A stretch of DNA of 64,000 nt from Fomes fomentarius (Eukaryota; Basidiomycota; Agaricomycetes; Polyporales; Polyporaceae), in contig JABYQN010000006.1 of the NCBI GenBank assembly GCA_022606135.1, forward strand, positions 1,984,001-2,048,000, given 5' to 3'. How positions within the stretch are numbered: the first letter of the stretch is position 1; each line of letters starts with the position of its first letter. The position numbers and the translations under genes are program-made. This document shows, one piece after another, positions 60,060 to 64,000 of this stretch. Under the pieces are notes generated by a model that was given only the letters and a program-made list of their open reading frames with translations, ran no database searches and had not been told where the DNA came from.

Positions 60060-61407
60060 TCACTGCTGGGGAGTGTCGTACTTCTCCTCGGTCGTGGGGA
60101 CGAGCGAGCGACCAGTCATCTCGGGGCGGACGTAGAAGCGGTTGGCCTTCTCCGCGGCACGCCGACGACGGCCGGCAAGCCAGACGATGCCAATCGCGAC
60201 GTAGCCGATGGCCATGGCGCCGACGACGACGCAGAGGGCGATGAGGACGTTCTTGGAGATGCCGGTGGACGCGATGGCGGACGAGGCGTCGTCGGCGAGC
60301 GCGCCGAAGACGTTGCCGGTCTGCTGGCTGTTGCTGCGCGTGTAGTGCGTGGACGTGGGCGAGTACACCTTGGTCTTGGTCGAGGGCCAGGTCGAGGACG
60401 TGCCCGAGGTGAGCGCGTTGTTCGCGTTCCGCTGCTGGCGCTGGGTCGTCTTCTGGCCCTCACGCTTGATGCCGCAGCGGTCGAGACACTCCTGGCGACC
60501 GAGAGCGATGTTGTCTGGGATCTGTAAGGGTTGGTGTGAGCGAGCGCAAGGTATGTGTTCGGTGCACGTGATGCGTACCATGGACTCGATGCCAATGACC
60601 TCCTCGACACCAAGGTCGCCGAGTGACGCGGCGACGACGTCAGGGGGAAGGCCGAAGTCTGTACATGATGTGAGCTTCATGAGGCCCAGGTCTGCAGAAT
60701 ATACTTACAGCGCTGGGCGATAGACTCGACGCCAGGATCTTCGTTGTTCAGAGCAGCTAAAAGAGGAAATAATCAGTATCAGCTCTCACTTGGTGAGTAG
60801 TGGATACTAAGAGACGTACCGACAAACATGACGGGGTCACATAGTTCGTTCTGCTGGTAGTGGATAGAGCCCTTGAGGAAAACCTGGGCTTGACCAGCCT
60901 GAAGCTGGTTGAAGACGAAGCGGGAGGTGTTCTCGGGGATCATGCCGGTAGTAATACTGCCGTTGACGAGGTAGAGCATCTCCGTCGCGCGAGGGTGAGT
61001 GTGCGGGGTGTTCATACCACACGGGCCGAGGAAAGCAACAGTCATTGCAATGCCTAAAGACGAGCAAGTGAGCAAGACCAAACTGAGTGGCGCAGAAATT
61101 TCCACCGACCGTTGTTGACCAGCGCAGGGAAGTTGCCAACGGCCGCACCAACAGCGGTACCGGCTGGGTTCGTGAAGTTCGCCTTGAGGAAGTCGAAGAC
61201 AAACTGAAGAAATACCACAATTCGGTTAGGACGAGTTCGGGTTGATGCAGTCGTTGTACTCACGTCCTGATCCTCAGACAGAATGTTGACACGGTCGGTC
61301 TGTTGGGGTGCAGCGCGAAGAGCGGCCACCTTCTCGGCGTTGCTCAAGGCAGCAGCGGACGCACCAGCAGAGGCGACCAGAGGGAGGATAAGAGTAGAGG
61401 CACGCAT
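60060..61407 (-). CDS. Germin-like cupin with signal peptide and C-terminal membrane anchor
   Basis: Starts MRASTLILPLVASAGASAAA, a signal peptide. After FVFDFLKANFTNPAGTAVGA and AVGNFPALVNNG comes the cupin: TVAFLGPCGMNTPHTHPRAT with EMLYLVNGSITTGM gives the HxH and Glu of germin motif 1. QAGQAQVFLKGSIHYQQN gives His and Asn of motif 2, in which the usual Pro is Leu. After DFGLPPDVVAASLGDLGVEE and a polar Thr/Ser-rich stretch, a strong helix VLIALCVVVGAMAIGYVAIG leads to a basic stop signal (RRRRAAEK) and a short cytosolic tail ending YDTPQQ. It therefore looks like a wall-facing cupin held in the plasma membrane. Mn-binding is likely; activity (oxalate or superoxide) cannot be told. The Thr/Ser stretch probably carries O-glycans. 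Confidence 0.88.
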
Positions 61408-62308
61408 CGTAAAGAGAGGAGGGTGGAAACGTTAAGATGAAGAAGGAAAAGAAGGGGAAAAAAGCGGGGTGCTTTTTCAGAGAGGATGCAGCCGTCCCTT
61501 TTATCTGCAAAGCCGTGTCCAAGCTCATCGAATGCACATAGGACCCACAAAGATGCAGACGGCCCACACCCGACCGGCAAGGCGCCTTGGCTTCTTGTGC
61601 CAACAGCATTCAAGTTACGCAATGAGAAGATGGATCTGCGATGCGCCGGTGCGGAAGACAAAACACCACTCTGTCGGCAAGCCCTCAGACCCGGCTTGAC
61701 CGAGTGCGGTGACAATAAGCCAGCTTTGAGGGAGCATGTTGAGGAATGGACCAATGACATAGTCCCGCCAAACCAGTGGCGGCTATGCGCACAAGCGCGC
61801 TCGAGGGACGGGCGGCACGCGCTTGACGTCTGCGACCCCTGAGGCGAAAGACCTTCCGGTAAATCACCGGATGGCTTCAGACACATACTGTCGTAATTTG
61901 CTGATATGTCGGCGGCGAGTTTGTCTTGGACGAATGATTCGAAGGGAGTTTATCGGACGCTTGTGCTCGGATAGTGGGCAGTCCGGATTGTCTCGCAACA
62001 TATAAGACAAACACGGAGGTTGGGCGCGCCTAGAGTTATGAGTCTGGTTTCAGAACTAGCGTGCGTTCTTGTCATGCGACACGTATCTCTGTACTCCTCA
62101 GGCTGCACAGCCCCTCGGACCCGCCGGAGTCTGCCGCCCCACTGTATACCAGGGCGTATGCTAGGAAAAGCGACGTAAAAAATCGACCTGTGTGTGTGTG
62201 CTTGACCCGCTATTCCCAAGTGTTGGCCGAGATGACCGGATGCATTTTGGCAAGTCACAAACGCGCCCAAGTGAGCCGTCAGGGACTCTCATGCTACTCC
62301 TAAGGATC
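61408..62308. other. Intergenic stretch before the cupin gene
   Basis: Holds the promoter of the cupin gene and the 3' flank of the RRN7-like gene, both on the minus strand. No gene or RNA gene was found. Confidence 0.5.
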
Positions 62309-64000
62309 TCAGCATGGTTCTAAAAGTGGACCTTTACGAACCTGACCTACCCTACTAGTTGATTCTGATGGAGGTACTCTTCTCGCTCTTGCCCTTTCCT
62401 GTTTCCGCCTATTATCCCACCAGCGGACAACTCTCCGTTCGAAGCGTTCGACGACGCCAGATAGGTAAACCTCATCCACACCAGCCCAATTCGCGGCACG
62501 CGAGATCACCAGATTCAAGTTGTCGGGCAGAGATCCCAGTATGTCCTGAGTGTTGTAGATTGTATATTGCTCGCCAGATACGAGCACATCGCCGTCTCCC
62601 TTGAACGCACTGGCAGTCCACTTGCCGCGTTCAGGTTCTTCAGCTCGGTTCCTCATTTCGCTCCGCATAGCTGAGCTACCCGGGCTCGTGTCACGACGGA
62701 GAGGGAACTGATCCGTCGTTGCATTACGCGCTGTATTCTTGCTCGGTGACCTGTTCGATGAGATTTGTGTCGAGATACTCACCAAGCATGCAGTCTTCTC
62801 GGGGTAGCAGTGCTTTCTCGCAAAATTGCAGATATTCGTCCAACATCTCATCATCCATATCGAGCACGGATCTGCAGCGGCCCTGTCAGAGAGCGCACAG
62901 CCGTCATTGTGGGGCACATACTCACAGGCTGGTATCTAGGGAGTATGCAGGCGTATGTTTCAGATCAAACGCGTCTGCGTTCCTGATTGCGCCGAGGAGC
63001 TCTGACAGAGGAGGTAGCGCGCACGCTGGGTCGCACTTGTCTCGTGGCTGCCTATGATGTAGTATGTATTCTTTGGTAAGCTTGAAAGGACCAAGTGCCG
63101 ATACACCACTAAGATGAAGCCAATCGTACCTGGGCTTTCCGTCTAATCCGTACACCATCTTGATGACTACGATCACCACAGCGACAAGCGCCACTTCTGG
63201 AATAGCACTGTCCAGTTTGTGAAAGGTTGGGTCCTTCTTCTTTGTGCGCACCAGCTCTGGTGCAAGAGACCTGTGTAATGTGAGCGGGACTGAGAGCACT
63301 CGAGCGAGCTTCTTGGCCATGGCGTAAAGGGTCGCTGCCCGTCATGTCAGCACTGCAACCCTCGCAGCATGACTTCGTGGACGTACGCGAGCCTTGCAAG
63401 TTTTGCACCGCTTTCCACAGCACAGGAGCTGCATTCATCTCGGGTATGTATATGCCGTAGGTTATGTATAGGAGTCGTGCGAAATGGGATGAAAGCCGGT
63501 GCAGACGAAGAGGCGTGGGAGCATCCTATCGACCGCCCTCTGTGAGCATCGAGAATGTGCATATCTATTGGGACACGTACATCGGGAGACAGTGCGTGCG
63601 CAGTTTGCTTGCGTAGTGGCCGGACCATGTTTGCCGGGAGGAGACGTAATGTGTCCAAATATGGGAGATCGTAGCTTTCAATGAGTCTAGTGAATGTGGA
63701 CTGAGTCAGTGCGTGGAAGTCCATACGATAGCGGAAATACACAGACCTCACAAGATCCATGTACATCACAGGCAACCTCAATGTCCAGCAGGCTAACACG
63801 ATCACCGAGACCGTGCTGGCTGGCATATCATACTGACCGAATATCCGTCTCTTCTTCGTGGGGACTGTCGTCCTGTCTTTCAGTGTATCATCTCGCGCAT
63901 CGTCCTCCGAGGATGAAGACTCTGAGATCTCTTGCATGAGCTTGTCCAGCTCAGAGTCACCGTCCGAGTCGTCCGAGTCCGAACTTGAAGGAGACGAGGA
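62309..64000 (-). CDS. RRN7: RRN7-like Pol I initiation factor (partial, 5' end outside window)
   Basis: The gene enters from the right edge. The first visible part is an acidic Ser/Asp-rich stretch (SDSDDSDGDSELDKLMQE). Then SVIVLACWTLRLPVMYMDLV and IESYDLPYLDTLRLLPANMV with RPL, which resemble the cyclin-like region of Rrn7/TAF1B. Later exons give KLARVLSVPLTLHRSLAPEL, EVALVAVVIVVIKMVYGLDG with KPRYDWLHL, and DEMLDEYLQFCEKALLP. The last exon ends SRAANWAGVDEVYLSGVVER with FERRVVRWW and a basic tail. Rrn7 is the TFIIB-like subunit of the core factor that recruits RNA polymerase I. The zinc ribbon expected at the N-terminus would lie outside. The family call rests on the pattern of the visible part. 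Confidence 0.65.

Overview
The window looks like nuclear DNA of a filamentous basidiomycete, most likely an Agaricomycete. Genes are dense and on both strands. Almost every gene is broken by several short introns of about 50-60 bases with GT..AG ends, so most proteins were read by joining exons across frames. The proteins resemble basidiomycete families, including a DUF7704-type membrane protein, a Gfd2-like exonuclease-fold protein and a germin-like cupin. The assignment to a group is inference from gene structure and protein resemblance; no search was run.

Layout. 0-10 kb: COX18 (+), a DUF7704-like membrane protein (-), 3-ketodihydrosphingosine reductase (-), a two-domain fluoride channel FEX (+), a mostly gene-free stretch holding a small poly(A)-ended insertion, and a TVP38/VTT membrane protein (-). 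10-20 kb: ribosomal protein eL36 (-), casein kinase 2 regulatory subunit (-), a BTB protein (-), a long coiled-coil protein (+), an intron-containing tRNA-Val(AAC) (-) and a small coiled-coil protein (-). 20-35 kb: a Ca2+-regulated mitochondrial carrier (-), a poorly resolved protein (-), Argonaute (-), the HIS4 fusion enzyme (+), pyruvate dehydrogenase E1 beta (-) and an SDR oxidoreductase (+). 35-45 kb: an amidohydrolase (+) followed by a decayed tandem copy, an alpha/beta hydrolase (-), NAD-isocitrate dehydrogenase subunit 1 (+) and a conserved protein of unknown role (-). 45-64 kb: AP-1 sigma adaptin (+), a REX-type RNA exonuclease (-), ceramide synthase (+), a Gfd2/YDR514C-like protein (-), the centromeric histone CENP-A (+), a large disordered protein (+), a membrane-anchored cupin (-) and the 3' part of an RRN7-like Pol I factor that runs off the right edge (-).

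Most of this is ordinary housekeeping DNA. There is no biosynthetic cluster, CRISPR array or full-length transposon. Functional links across the window are loose: mitochondrial energy metabolism (COX18, PDB1, IDH1, SAL1-like), sphingolipid synthesis (TSC10-like and LAG1-like, about 45 kb apart) and small-RNA or RNA turnover (Argonaute, REX, Gfd2-like).

The points most worth a second look are a short poly(A)-ended insertion flanked by a 12-bp direct repeat, the tandem amidohydrolase pseudogene, an H3-like motif inside the CENP-A tail, the DEDD (not DEDH) Argonaute centre, two Gcn4/Cpc1-type sites before HIS4, an upstream ORF overlapping the FEX start, and a conserved uncharacterised protein with a SAM-like N-terminus. 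I found no clear sign of a wholly new multi-gene system. Splice sites are read by eye, so internal exon edges are approximate unless stated.
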